Source of the DNA: Phycisphaerae bacterium
GTDB lineage: Bacteria; Planctomycetota; Phycisphaerae; Phycisphaerales; UBA1924
Direction of reading: 5' to 3'
Assembly: GCA_030432255.1 (NCBI GenBank)
Contig: JAUIHS010000006.1
Span: forward strand, 141,506-205,505
Length of the DNA stretch: 64,000 nucleotides
Of the stretch, positions 53,087-61,990 are shown one piece after another (the stretch's first letter is position 1; the number at the start of each line of letters is the position of its first letter). The position numbers were made by a program, and so were the translations under genes. The notes under the pieces were generated by a model that did no database searches, was not told the DNA's origin, and worked only from the letters and a program-made list of their open reading frames with translations.

Positions 53087-53505
53087 GGGGGTAGTGTAGT
53101 TGGGAGCGGGGTGAGGGGAGCGGGGGGCGGGATGAAGAGGGGATGGGGGTGGCTGGTTGCTGGTGGCTGGTTGGGCCGAATGCGGTACGGGCGAGACTGC
53201 GTGAGCGAATTGAGGCACCGACCGGACAGACAATCGATCTTCGCCTTTTTGATTGGGTTTTGAGTGGATCTGATGAAGAATCGGCGCCGCACCGATGAGC
53301 GCACCCTCATTTGACCCCCACCGCCATTTCTGGTGAAATGTGCGGCTCGCCAACGGCCGGATCCGCCGTTGCGTGCGTCGCCGAGAGGTTCGGTGACGTC
53401 CCGCTGATCAACAGGCCTGGACCGCAGTCGCGGCCACCCACGCCGGATCGCTTCCCCTTGAAGCACCCTTCGCACCTGCAAGTGCGGAGTGGACGGAGAA
53501 AACAT
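53087..53505. promoter_or_regulatory. Divergent purF-rpsD intergenic region (419 bp)
   Basis: It contains a G-run cluster at 53102-53131 (five runs of three or more G), and a direct repeat of the type GGTGGCTGGTTG at 53149-53174. A T-rich patch (CTTTTTGATTGGGTTTTGAG) at 53244-53263 could belong to the rpsD promoter, but no clear -35/-10 pair is found. An open frame from 53311 joins rpsD but looks non-coding. Nothing else is recognised. Confidence 0.4.
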
Positions 53506-54105
53506 ATGGCTCGCTATCTTGGACCCAAGGTCAAGCTGTCCCGCCGCGTCGGTGTTCCGATCGCGGACATCCCCAAGCACACTGCGAAGCGTCAGCTCAC
53601 GCCGCCCGGCATTCACGGTTATCGCGGCCGTCGTCTGCGTGACTACGGGCTTCGTCTCAACGAGAAGCAGAAGCTTCGGTTCCACTACAACGTCCTTGAG
53701 AAGCAGTTCCGTCGCTACGTGACGGAGGCCAAGCGTCGCAAGGGCAACACGGGTGAGTTGCTTCTCCAGTTGCTGGAGCGTCGCCTGGACAACGTCGTGC
53801 GTCGCGCCGGTGTCGTGCGGACGATCTGGGCGTCCCGTCAGCTGGTGGCGCACGGCCACGTGCTGGTGAACGGCCAGAAGGTCGACCGCCCGAGCTTCTC
53901 GGTCAAGGTGGGTGATGTGATCACCTTCAAGTCCAAGATTCACCCGATGCTTCGCGACAACATGGAGTCCGTGGTCGGACACGTGGTGCCGGAGTGGGTG
54001 GACTTCACGCCCGCGGAACTCTCCGTGAAGGTCGTGGCCCTGCCCACCTCCGACCAGGTTCCGTTCGACGTGAACACCAACCTGATCGTCGAATTCTATC
54101 GTTGA
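53506..54105 (+). CDS. rpsD: 30S ribosomal protein S4, zinc-free form
   Basis: 199 residues from the ATG at 53506 (MARYLGPK), with GGAG seven bases upstream; the in-frame stretch before it is not S4. An N-terminal S4 domain (about 3-90) is followed by the S4 RNA-binding domain (about 90-155; RLDNVVRRAGVVRT, VNGQKVDRPSF). The N-terminal zinc-finger cysteines of the C+ form are absent (VKLSRRVG in place of a CxxC), so it is the zinc-independent type. It binds 16S rRNA early in small-subunit assembly. It stands alone here, away from the usual alpha-operon genes. Confidence 0.95.
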   Translation: MARYLGPKVKLSRRVGVPIADIPKHTAKRQLTPPGIHGYRGRRLRDYGLRLNEKQKLRFHYNVLEKQFRRYVTEAKRRKGNTGELLLQLLERRLDNVVRRAGVVRTIWASRQLVAHGHVLVNGQKVDRPSFSVKVGDVITFKSKIHPMLRDNMESVVGHVVPEWVDFTPAELSVKVVALPTSDQVPFDVNTNLIVEFYR

Positions 54106-54202
54106 TTGACTGATCGACTTTCGCGGAGCGGGAGCGCGCTACGATTGGTCGTGGCCGCATCCCGCCGCGGCGTCTGAATCCTCCGTCCGGAGCCGGTTCG
54201 AC

Positions 54203-56146
54203 ATGCTCAAGTTCTTCCGTAAGTATCAGAAGATCATCCTCGTTGTCGGTGGTTGTCTTCTGATGGTCGTGTTCCTGCTGCCTCAGCTGCCCGAGATGCT
54301 GGGCGGTGGTCGCAACCGCGTCCTGGCAACAATGGGCGAGGCGAAGGTGCGCTATGCCGACCACCAGGAGGCGCAGCGTGACCTCTCACTCCTCCAGAGC
54401 ATCCATCCGCTCCTCGCGGCGAGGGTCGCGAGTGAACTGGGACCGGAGGGATATGACACCCCCAGCGCCGATCTCTGGATCATGCGCACGGAGGAAGCAC
54501 GGCGGAACGGCCTCATCGGCGGCCCGCAGGACGGCGCCGGCTTCATCGAGGAGACGGCAACGCTGCTCGGCTCCACCAACCAGAGCTTCAACTTCTTCTT
54601 CCAGCAGGAGATCGAGCGCCAGAGAGGGTCCGAGGGCATGGGTGCCATCGATTACCAGGACGCGCAGGAGAAAGCCCTGGAAGCATCGATCGCGTTCCAG
54701 CGCGACTCGATGAACACCGGCTACGAGGCGCTTGTGGCCCGGTATGGAGAAGAGATCCCCAACCGCGCGCTCTCCAAGGCCCGCGGCATCATGCGGCTCC
54801 AGACCCTCTACGGTGGCACGTACACGATCTCGCTCCCCGAAGCACGCCTGTTCGGCACGCACCTGTACGACAGTGTCACTGCCAACGGGGCGGTCATCCC
54901 CGCATCGGAGGCAGGCCCGCAGCCGGAGGACTACACCGCGCAGCAGGTTCAGGCGCACTTCGACAAGTACGCAACGGTTGATGCTTCGGAAGACGAGTTC
55001 GGCATCGGCTACCTGATCAAGCCTTCGGTGAAAGTCGAGTGGCTCAAGGTTGAGCGCAGCGCTATTCAGAACAGGGTGCCGGTAGACGACATCGAACTGC
55101 GCAAGCTGTTCCTTGAGAATGAAGATGCGTACGAGGGTGACTTCAAGGCGAACCGGCTTCAACTGCGTCAACTCTACGTCAAGGACGAGACGGATCGCAT
55201 CATGACAGCACTGGTCAAGGCGATCCGCACAGCGATCCATCGCGATGAGGCCGTCAGCGACCAGGATGGCTGGAGGGGCATCCCGCTGTCGGATCTTGCT
55301 GATACCGCCGAGGCGATGCTGCAGAACGACTATGGCATTGCGAATGCGCGGCCGCGGGTCTTCATCAGCGATGGTCTGTGGAAAGACCAGGAAGCACTGC
55401 GCTCCATTGGTGGAGCAGCGGGTGGTCTGGGCTCCGCGTTCCTGCCGCAGGGAAGTGGACGTCTGGCTTTCGCAGACATTGCGATGAACACGCAGGAGCT
55501 TGGCGACATTGCCAACGCTCGGCTCGGTGTGCAACAGGGCCACGTCTTCCAGCCTTTGCAGGACTTCCAGGGCAACCAGTACTTCTTCCGCATCATCGAT
55601 GCCCGTCCCGAGGGACCGCCTTCGAGCGTGGCCGAGGTCGAGGACCAGGTTCGCGAGGATCTCGCGATGCTGGAAGGGTATGAGATGCTGGCCGCGAGAA
55701 CCGACGAGATTCACGGCAACATCGTCCGTGACGGCCTGGTGGATGGCCTGGCGAGTGAAGCCGGTGTCCGCCCGGTGACGGATGCGACGATTCGCCGCCG
55801 GAGCGCGGATCTCGGTCTGAATTACGAGATCGTCCGAAATGCCGTGATGGATCACGTGATGCACTGGGATCCGCTGGTTGAGTTGTCGGATATCCCGGTT
55901 GGCGAGCGTACGCTGGTGATGCCTGTGCCGGAGGCGCGGGGCCTGGTGGCGGTACAGATTGAGAAGCGCATCCCGATGACGCTTGAGCAGTTCCGCATGG
56001 GCCTTGAGGGTCAGAGTTCGATCAACCGCGCGCGGCTGAGTGAGATGGCGGCCTCCATCACGGCGAGTGCCTTCTCATACGAGAAGATGGCCGAGCGCCT
56101 CCAGTTCGAGCGCGTGGGTGGCGATGACGAAGAAGAGGACTATTGA
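54203..56146 (+). CDS. Membrane-anchored SurA/PpiD-like periplasmic foldase
   Basis: 647 residues; the ATG at 54203 has CGGAG about ten bases upstream. A basic N-terminus and one membrane helix (about 11-30) anchor the protein with its large helical domain in the periplasm, like PpiD. Residues about 40-240 resemble the SurA N-terminal chaperone fold. The centre (about 265-480), with HVFQPLQDFQGNQYFFRIIDARP, resembles a parvulin-type PPIase, although clear catalytic residues are not seen. A second SurA-like segment and an acidic tail (DDEEEDY) follow. Likely role: helping exported proteins fold, which suits the many secreted proteins here. Isomerase activity is doubtful. Confidence 0.72.
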   Translation: MLKFFRKYQKIILVVGGCLLMVVFLLPQLPEMLGGGRNRVLATMGEAKVRYADHQEAQRDLSLLQSIHPLLAARVASELGPEGYDTPSADLWIMRTEEARRNGLIGGPQDGAGFIEETATLLGSTNQSFNFFFQQEIERQRGSEGMGAIDYQDAQEKALEASIAFQRDSMNTGYEALVARYGEEIPNRALSKARGIMRLQTLYGGTYTISLPEARLFGTHLYDSVTANGAVIPASEAGPQPEDYTAQQVQAHFDKYATVDASEDEFGIGYLIKPSVKVEWLKVERSAIQNRVPVDDIELRKLFLENEDAYEGDFKANRLQLRQLYVKDETDRIMTALVKAIRTAIHRDEAVSDQDGWRGIPLSDLADTAEAMLQNDYGIANARPRVFISDGLWKDQEALRSIGGAAGGLGSAFLPQGSGRLAFADIAMNTQELGDIANARLGVQQGHVFQPLQDFQGNQYFFRIIDARPEGPPSSVAEVEDQVREDLAMLEGYEMLAARTDEIHGNIVRDGLVDGLASEAGVRPVTDATIRRRSADLGLNYEIVRNAVMDHVMHWDPLVELSDIPVGERTLVMPVPEARGLVAVQIEKRIPMTLEQFRMGLEGQSSINRARLSEMAASITASAFSYEKMAERLQFERVGGDDEEEDY

Positions 56147-56148
56147 TC

Positions 56149-56180
56149 GGCATTTGGCACTGGGCACTTGGCACTTGGCA
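56149..56180. repeat. Short tandem repeat, about 8-base unit (GGCACTTG), four copies
   Basis: Four near-identical copies of GGCACTTG (the first GGCATTTG, the second GGCACTGG) and a trailing GGCA lie between the stops of convergent genes. It has no hairpin and may be a slippage-generated repeat. Confidence 0.7.
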
Positions 56181-56185
56181 TGACG

Positions 56186-57793
56186 TCAATATGATCCCGA
56201 CACCTTGTCGATTTCCTCGAGGGTCGTGATGCCTCGGGCGGCGAGGACCCAGCCGGACTGGGTCAGCGTATTGAAGACGCCCTGTTCGATGATCTTCTTG
56301 ATGGCCTGGATGGATGGCGTCGTGAGGATGCAGTCGCGCAGTTCATCATTGAAGACCAGGAGTTCGAAGAGGGCCCGCCGGCCCCGGTAACCGGTGCGCA
56401 GGCAGCGCGGGCAGCCGGTCGCGGCGAAGACGGATGACTTGCCTTCGAGATAGCGCCCCATGCGTGTGGCCTGCCCGGGTGTGACCTTCACGGGTCGCTT
56501 GCAGGTCTCGCAGAGGGTGCGGACCAGTCGCTGGGCCATGATGACTTCGAGCGAGTTGGCAACAAGATAGGGTTCGACGCCGAGGTCGAGGAGTCGGAAG
56601 ATGGCGCCGATGGTGTCCTTGGAATGCACGGTTGAGAAGACGACGTGCCCGGTCATGGCGGCCTGCATGGCGACGCGTGCGGACTCTTCATCGCGGATTT
56701 CGCCGAGGAGGATGACGTCGGGGTCCTGGCGCAGCACGGAGCGCAGGAGTTCACCGAAGGTGGCATTGTGCACGGGCATCTGCGTGACGCCGTCGATGTA
56801 GTACTCGACAGGGTCTTCGATGGTAACGACGTTGCGCCGGTCTCGGTCGATTTCGCGCAGGCAGTTGTAGAGCGTGGTGGTCTTGCCGGAGCCGGTGGGT
56901 CCGGAGACGAGGAGCAGTCCGGCGTCCTGTTCACACGCCTTCTGGATGTGGCCGTACATGTACGACGGCAACTGCAGGTCCGCGAGCGTCATGGGTGCGA
57001 GGCGCGAATCGAGGATCCGGACGACGAGTTTCTGGCCGTGCACGGTGGGTGTGAGACTGACGCGGAAGTCAACGCGCCGATCCTGGAAGCGGACGGAGAA
57101 GTGTCCGTCCTGCACGGCATCGCGTGCGGCCTGTTTCATCTGGCAGGCATTGCGGACCAGTCCGATGGAGAGCTCACCAACGGAGTTGGGCAGTTCCACG
57201 GCAGCGACCATCTGTCCGTCGACACGCATGCGGATCTGGTAGATGTCGCCCTTGGGTTCCCAGTGGATGTCCGTGGCGCGGGCCTTGGAGGCCGCGCGGA
57301 GCAGGAGGCGGGTGCAGCGGGCACCATCGGCCTCGGAATCCAGTGCATTGGAGGGATCGCCGTTGGCGTCGATGAGCATGACGGCTTCTTCGATCGACGT
57401 CTTGGGCGGGAGCGTCTCGATCATCTCGCGCAGGTCGATCGCCCAGACAGGATCGGACTTGCCGGCCTTGGCACGGGCACTGGAGCGGCGCTCGGAACGC
57501 GTGGTCTCGACCTCGACGTGGAACTCGTGTCGACCGACGGTGATGCAGTCGCCGTCGGAAAGGAGCACTTCGGAGATGCGCTGGCCGTTGAGCTTGGTGC
57601 CGTTGCGCGAGCCGAGATCCTTGAGGCGGTAACGCTGCTCACCATCCGGTTCGATGACGCAATGGAAACGGCTGGCGACATCGTCACGGATGGCGATGTC
57701 GTTGTCAGGGTGCCGCCCGAAGGCGACCGGCTCCGCCCGAAGTTCCACATCGGGAACGGGGCCGTTGCTGCACGTCAACCGGAATGATGGCAT
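56186..57793 (-). CDS. Type II secretion/type IV pilus assembly ATPase (GspE/PilB-like) with N-terminal FHA domain
   Basis: 535 residues; the ATG at 57793 follows GAGG. The first about 95 residues form an FHA domain (AFGRHPDNDIAI, SRFHCVIEP, LKDLGSRNGTKLNG), which binds phosphothreonine peptides and replaces the usual N1 domain. The ATPase follows: Walker A GPTGSGKTT, the Asp box IEDPVEYYIDG, Walker B-like VILLGEIRDEES, the His box TVHSKDT. Two CxxC pairs (CETC, CPRC) form the zinc site of GspE/PilB. It should drive filament assembly for secretion or pili, possibly using the pseudopilin at 22842. The FHA domain suggests control by a Ser/Thr kinase that is not in the window. Confidence 0.93.
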   Translation of the reverse strand: MPSFRLTCSNGPVPDVELRAEPVAFGRHPDNDIAIRDDVASRFHCVIEPDGEQRYRLKDLGSRNGTKLNGQRISEVLLSDGDCITVGRHEFHVEVETTRSERRSSARAKAGKSDPVWAIDLREMIETLPPKTSIEEAVMLIDANGDPSNALDSEADGARCTRLLLRAASKARATDIHWEPKGDIYQIRMRVDGQMVAAVELPNSVGELSIGLVRNACQMKQAARDAVQDGHFSVRFQDRRVDFRVSLTPTVHGQKLVVRILDSRLAPMTLADLQLPSYMYGHIQKACEQDAGLLLVSGPTGSGKTTTLYNCLREIDRDRRNVVTIEDPVEYYIDGVTQMPVHNATFGELLRSVLRQDPDVILLGEIRDEESARVAMQAAMTGHVVFSTVHSKDTIGAIFRLLDLGVEPYLVANSLEVIMAQRLVRTLCETCKRPVKVTPGQATRMGRYLEGKSSVFAATGCPRCLRTGYRGRRALFELLVFNDELRDCILTTPSIQAIKKIIEQGVFNTLTQSGWVLAARGITTLEEIDKVSGSY

Positions 57794-57875
57794 GGGACCC
57801 TCAACTGCTGTCGCTTCAGAATGTTAGAAGGATAGCATATGTCGGGCCCGAGGCGCAGGGAGCAGACGCGGGGGA

Positions 57876-59051
57876 TCACGCCGGGGTCAACTGGTGGGCT
57901 GCGGCCTGGTACGCATCGATCATGTCCTGAGCGACCTGGGGCCAGGGGTAGCGCTCCTGAACGAGGCGGGCGCCGCTCTCTCCCATCGTGCGGCGGGCAT
58001 CCGGGTCGCCGGCCACTCGGCTGAGAGCGGATGCGATATCGCCGGCGTCGAGATCGGTTTCGATGCCGCAGCCTTCGTCCGTCACTTCCGGGAAGTGACA
58101 GGCTCGGGTGCAGACGATGGGCAGGCCACAGAGCATGGCCTCGGTGATGGCCTGGGAAAAGCCTTCCTGTCGACTGGGGAGGACGAAGGCATCGGCATCG
58201 ACCAGGGCGTGTCGTTTGGCGTCGCCGTAGGCGGGGCCGACGATGAACATGCGATCGGCAAGCTTGTGCTGCGCGATGCGGGCTTCCAGATCCTCCTGGG
58301 CGCCGCCGTCCGGACCGACGATGACAAAGTTCCAGTCGCCGCCGTCAGCGATGTACTTCGCGGCTGCGTCGGCGAGGATGTCCAGACCCTTCTTATAGTG
58401 GAGTCGACTCAGGAAAAGGAAGAAGGGCTTGTCACCGATCCGCGGGTGAGCCGCGCGGAACTGGCCGGGCTCAGGGAGCGGCAGGATCTCGTTGATGTCG
58501 AGGCCGAGTGCGACGATGAAGGCCTTCGTGGTCAAGCCGAGAGGTTCGATGAGGCGGGCTTCATCGATGTTGAGCGCGTGCAGGCCGGCGGCTCCGTTGA
58601 GGAGTTTGCGGGTCACGAGCATCATCGCGATCTTCTTCTTGAGTGCCTTCTGGTTGAGGCTGTAGGGATCCAGCATGCCGTGGGGCGAGAGGACGTAGGG
58701 CGTGCCGGACTTGCGGCACGCGGCGGCGACCTTTCCGAGGAGCGGTTGCCAGACGCCGTGCAGGTGAACGATGTCCGCACGTGGAAGTGCGCTGACGATG
58801 GCGTTGACCATCTCGGTCGCCCGGTTGCGCTGCATCGCAGATTCGAAGGTGAAGCGATGTGTCTTCACGGCGTCGTAGCCGTCGACGTGTGACAGGAAGT
58901 CATCGATGGCGGACACGCGCGTGGCGTGTTCCTCGGCAAAGACCTCGACATCATGGCCGAGTCGCGCCTCGGCTGTGGCGAGGCGCGGGACATAGGTGGG
59001 TGGACCGCCACCGTTGGGATCGAGCGTGTAGACGACGTGGAAAATGTGCAT
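57876..59051 (-). CDS. GT4-type glycosyltransferase
   Basis: 391 residues. A GT-B fold glycosyltransferase of family GT4: the N-terminal acceptor half opens with HVVYTLDPNGGGPPTYV and contains HLHGVW and SPHGMLDPY. The nucleotide-sugar half has FLFLSRLHYKKGLDIL and the family E-x7-E motif in EGFSQAITEAMLCGLP. It transfers a sugar from a nucleotide donor to a glycan or lipid. Donor and acceptor are unknown, though the GDP-heptose and GalE genes upstream make GDP-heptose or UDP-galactose plausible. It is the last gene of the cluster, 21 bp after galE. Confidence 0.9.
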   Translation of the reverse strand: MHIFHVVYTLDPNGGGPPTYVPRLATAEARLGHDVEVFAEEHATRVSAIDDFLSHVDGYDAVKTHRFTFESAMQRNRATEMVNAIVSALPRADIVHLHGVWQPLLGKVAAACRKSGTPYVLSPHGMLDPYSLNQKALKKKIAMMLVTRKLLNGAAGLHALNIDEARLIEPLGLTTKAFIVALGLDINEILPLPEPGQFRAAHPRIGDKPFFLFLSRLHYKKGLDILADAAAKYIADGGDWNFVIVGPDGGAQEDLEARIAQHKLADRMFIVGPAYGDAKRHALVDADAFVLPSRQEGFSQAITEAMLCGLPIVCTRACHFPEVTDEGCGIETDLDAGDIASALSRVAGDPDARRTMGESGARLVQERYPWPQVAQDMIDAYQAAAHQLTPA

Positions 59052-59072
59052 GCGCAGGCTTTCTCAGAGCGG

Positions 59073-60074
59073 TCAGGCGTTCGCGGCTGCCTTGGAGGTG
59101 TACCCCTCGGGGTAGCGTTCATGCCAGCGCCAGGCGGTCTCGATGATCTGCCGGATGTCGGTGTACTTCGGCTTCCACCCCAGTTCCTTCGTGATCTTCT
59201 CAGGCGTCGCGATGAGCGTCGCAGGATCACCGGGGCGGGGCGGGGCGAATTCGTGAGGAATCTCCCGGCCGATCACGTCCTGAGCAGCGTGCAGCACCTC
59301 GAGGACGGTGGTGCCGTCGCCGTTGCCCATGCAGTAATGACGCCCGACGCCGGGCTTGATGTTCTCGACGCAGAGTTTGTGGGCCTGCGCAAGGTCTTCG
59401 ACGTGGATGTAGTCGCGCACACAGGTGCCGTCGCGCGTCGGCCAGTCGCTGCCGAAGATCTTGACATGATCGCGGCGACCCAGCGCTGCGTAAAGGATCA
59501 GCGGAATCAGGTGGGACTCGGAGCGCCGGTCCTCGCCATTCTCGCCGTCGTCGTCGGCACCGGATGCGTTGAAGTACCTGAGGAAGGCGTAACCGATGCC
59601 GTAGGCGCGGGCGTACTCCTTGATCATCCACTCGTCAGCGAGTTTGGTGGTGCCGTACGGCGTCTCGGGACGCTGTTCGTGCTCCTCCGTGATGGGCATG
59701 TTCTCGTGGAAACCGAATGTCGCCGCGGTGGAAGAGAAGACGATGCGGTCGACGTCGGTCTCGCGCATGGCATCGAGGACGTTCTTGGTACCGACGACAT
59801 TCACCTTCCAGTAGAGGTCCGGATCCTTGATGGATTCCGGTACGGAGGCGACAGCGGCGAAGTGCATGACAGCTTCGATGTTGTGCTCGCGCATGGCATT
59901 GACGAGCGCATCCTTGTCCAGGATATCGCCGACGACAAGGCGATCTGCGGGCACGGCGTCCCGATTGCCTTCGGAGAGGTCATCGAACGCGATGGGATCG
60001 TGGCCCTCGCGGATGAGGTAGCGGAGGCAGGCGCTGCCGACGTAGCCGGCGCCGCCTGTGAGCAGCATCTTCAT
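59073..60074 (-). CDS. galE: UDP-glucose 4-epimerase GalE
   Basis: 333 residues. Interconverts UDP-glucose and UDP-galactose. The NAD-binding motif is GGAGYVGS at the N-terminus; the SDR catalytic pair is the Tyr and Lys of YGTTK, with the Ser of SSTAATFG. The family phrases YFNASGAD and RDYIHVEDLA are present. The ATG overlaps the stop of the heptose gene by four bases (ATGA), so it belongs to the glycan operon. Specificity for UDP-hexose over UDP-GlcNAc is inferred. Confidence 0.92.
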   Translation of the reverse strand: MKMLLTGGAGYVGSACLRYLIREGHDPIAFDDLSEGNRDAVPADRLVVGDILDKDALVNAMREHNIEAVMHFAAVASVPESIKDPDLYWKVNVVGTKNVLDAMRETDVDRIVFSSTAATFGFHENMPITEEHEQRPETPYGTTKLADEWMIKEYARAYGIGYAFLRYFNASGADDDGENGEDRRSESHLIPLILYAALGRRDHVKIFGSDWPTRDGTCVRDYIHVEDLAQAHKLCVENIKPGVGRHYCMGNGDGTTVLEVLHAAQDVIGREIPHEFAPPRPGDPATLIATPEKITKELGWKPKYTDIRQIIETAWRWHERYPEGYTSKAAANA

Positions 60075-61387
60075 GATGGAGTGGCTCCGGAGACGGGTTG
60101 CTGTTTGAGGATGAGATCCGCGGCAGACGCGATGTCGCGCACGACATCACAGGTGACGTCGTCGGGGAGATCGGCGTCGGAGATGGCGTCGTGGTCGCCG
60201 ATGTAGATGTTGCCTTCGCACCCGGCATGGTGTCCGGCGAGAATGTCGGAGACGAAGTCCCCCACCATCCAGGAACGGCCGAGGTTGAGGTGGAGTTCCG
60301 CCGCGGCGGTCTGGAGCATGCCGGGTCCGGGCTTGCGATCGGGATGTTCGATCACGGTGCGGTTCCTGCTCTTCGGCACGTGAGGATTGTGGTAGAGGGC
60401 GTCAAAGACCGCACCTTCCCGTGCGAAGAGTTCGCAGACGTGGTTGCTGATGTGCCGGTGATCGTCCTCGGTGATCATGCCGCGACCGATGGCGGATTGA
60501 TTCGAGACGATGATGCAGGCGTACCCGGCCTGACGGAGTCGTCGCACGGCCTCGATGGCGCCGAGGATGACATGAACATCCTCGGTGTTGGAGAGGTAGT
60601 GCGCGTTCTCGATCAGTGTCCCATCACGATCGAGGAAGACCGCGGGGCGTCGTCCATCGGGGTCGATGCGACGCTTCGCGAGCACTGCGGGCGCATCCTG
60701 CTGCACGCGTTCGTAGGCTTCGTGGGTGCCGACATCGAGGTGGTACTGTGCGCCGGCGTAGCCGCGCATGCGGCCGACGAAGAGTGGCAGGACATCGTGG
60801 CCAAGATCGAAGGCCCGGGCGTCGACCATCTCCTGCCATGCGTTTCGATCGACGATGTAGACCCCGGCGTTGGCGAGGTCGGACTTCGGTTCTTCGGGCT
60901 TCTCGACGAAGCTCACAACGCGCTTCTCATCATCGAGTTCGGCGATGCCGCACGCCTTCGGGTTGGGGGCGCGGAAGAGCAGCATGGTGAAGGGGTCGTC
61001 GTGTGCGCGATGGAATTCGAGCATGGCACGCAGGTCGACGTCAGAGAAGTTGTCGGCGTAGATGATGATGACTTCGTCCGCATCGGCGGCGAAGTCGCCG
61101 TTGGCCGTGATGGTGCCGGCGGAGCCGAGGAGTTCGGGTTCGTACGCCTCGTGGATGTGCATGCCGATGCGGTCGTTGACGTTCGTCATGTAGGTGCGCA
61201 CCTGCTCTGGGAGGTGGTGCGTGTTGACGAGGACATCACGGACGCCGGCGTCGGCGAGCGCGCGGACCCAGTAGTCGATGATGGGTCGACCTGCGACGGG
61301 GATCATGCACTTGGGTGTGCGATCGGTGAGGGGGCGCAGCCGCGTACCAAGTCCGGCGGCGAGAACGACGCCTCTGGGGATGCCCAT
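60071..61387 (-). CDS. Fused heptose-1-phosphate nucleotidyltransferase (HddC-like) and heptose-bisphosphate phosphatase (GmhB-like)
   Basis: 438 residues from the ATG at 61387, which overlaps the gmhA stop (TAATG). The N-terminal about 235 residues are a sugar-1-phosphate nucleotidyltransferase (LAAGLGTRLRPLTDRTPK; IIYADNFSDVDL; FVEKPEEP), most like HddC, which uses GTP. The C-terminal about 190 residues are a HAD phosphatase of the GmhB type (FLDRDGTLIEN; IVSNQSAIGRG; DRKPGPGML; MVGDFVSDI). The zinc-loop cysteines of classical GmhB are absent: the loop reads YHNPHVP ... EHPDRKP, with histidines in their place. The fusion would carry out two steps of GDP-D-glycero-D-manno-heptose synthesis. 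A lone start for each half is not present. Confidence 0.88.
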   Translation of the reverse strand: MGIPRGVVLAAGLGTRLRPLTDRTPKCMIPVAGRPIIDYWVRALADAGVRDVLVNTHHLPEQVRTYMTNVNDRIGMHIHEAYEPELLGSAGTITANGDFAADADEVIIIYADNFSDVDLRAMLEFHRAHDDPFTMLLFRAPNPKACGIAELDDEKRVVSFVEKPEEPKSDLANAGVYIVDRNAWQEMVDARAFDLGHDVLPLFVGRMRGYAGAQYHLDVGTHEAYERVQQDAPAVLAKRRIDPDGRRPAVFLDRDGTLIENAHYLSNTEDVHVILGAIEAVRRLRQAGYACIIVSNQSAIGRGMITEDDHRHISNHVCELFAREGAVFDALYHNPHVPKSRNRTVIEHPDRKPGPGMLQTAAAELHLNLGRSWMVGDFVSDILAGHHAGCEGNIYIGDHDAISDADLPDDVTCDVVRDIASAADLILKQQPVSGATPS

Positions 61388-61968
61388 TACTGCCTCGCCT
61401 TCGCCTTCTCGAAGATCGCCTGAGCGACGATGTGTCCGACGGAGAGGTGGACGTCCTCGATGATGCCGTAGTTGTCGTGTGGGACGTTGATGTGGACGTC
61501 TGCGAAGCCCGCCATCTTGCCGCCCTGGAAGCCGGAGATGCAGACCACGGTGAGGCCCTTGTCCTTCGCCCACTGGCACGCCTTGACGATGTTGGGCGAG
61601 TTGCCGGAGCAGGAGATGGCAACGGCGACGTCACCCTTCTGTGCGTAGGACTCGAGCGGATACACGAACGTGTCGTCGTAGCTGACATCGTTGCCCAGAG
61701 CGGTGGTCATGCCGTAGTTGTCGACGAGGCTCACCGCCTTCAGGCGCGGGACGCCGTCGACGGCGGCGGTCTTCACGAAGTCCGTGACGTAATGCGAGGC
61801 GTTGTAGGCGCTGCCACCGTTGCCGAAGACCCAGACATGGCGACCGTCGGAGCGAGCCTTGTCAAGGATGGCCGCGAACTCATCGATGGGCGCGGGGTCG
61901 AGCTTGCCGAGCAGTTCGCTCATGGTGTCGAAGTAGGACTTTGCGGTTGCACAGGTTGTGCCGGCCAT
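61387..61968 (-). CDS. gmhA: Sedoheptulose-7-phosphate isomerase GmhA
   Basis: 193 residues from the ATG at 61968, with AAGGAGA seven bases upstream; an ATG 12 codons earlier overlaps the preceding gene and is less likely. First step of heptose nucleotide synthesis. The SIS fold shows GNGGSAYNASHYVTDF and SCSGNSPNIVKACQWA, with catalytic His expected in NYGIIEDVHLS. It lies between the heptose kinase and the nucleotidyltransferase-phosphatase, completing the pathway. Confidence 0.93.
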   Translation of the reverse strand: MAGTTCATAKSYFDTMSELLGKLDPAPIDEFAAILDKARSDGRHVWVFGNGGSAYNASHYVTDFVKTAAVDGVPRLKAVSLVDNYGMTTALGNDVSYDDTFVYPLESYAQKGDVAVAISCSGNSPNIVKACQWAKDKGLTVVCISGFQGGKMAGFADVHINVPHDNYGIIEDVHLSVGHIVAQAIFEKAKARQ

Positions 61969-61990
61969 CAGGCGTCTCCTTGTCTGACTC

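Noticed and set aside
53087..53353. N-terminal extension of purF
   Set aside because: PurF needs its catalytic Cys near a short propeptide; the extension is Pro/Ser-rich and falls in the G-run intergenic region.
53311..53505. N-terminal extension of rpsD
   Set aside because: The 65 extra codons have no S4 similarity, and the ATG at 53506 has a good ribosome-binding site and the conserved MARY start.
52444..53982. A 512-codon minus-strand frame spanning purF and rpsD
   Set aside because: It crosses two convincing genes (one on each strand) and has a Ser/Pro/Arg-rich composition without domain.
54386..55864. A 492-codon minus-strand frame opposite the foldase gene
   Set aside because: Shadow of a gene with clear membrane anchor and continuous protein-like sequence on the plus strand.
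60098..61423. A 441-codon plus-strand frame opposite the HddC-GmhB gene
   Set aside because: Antisense to strong nucleotidyltransferase and HAD motifs; Val/Asp/Gly-rich product typical of a reversed frame.
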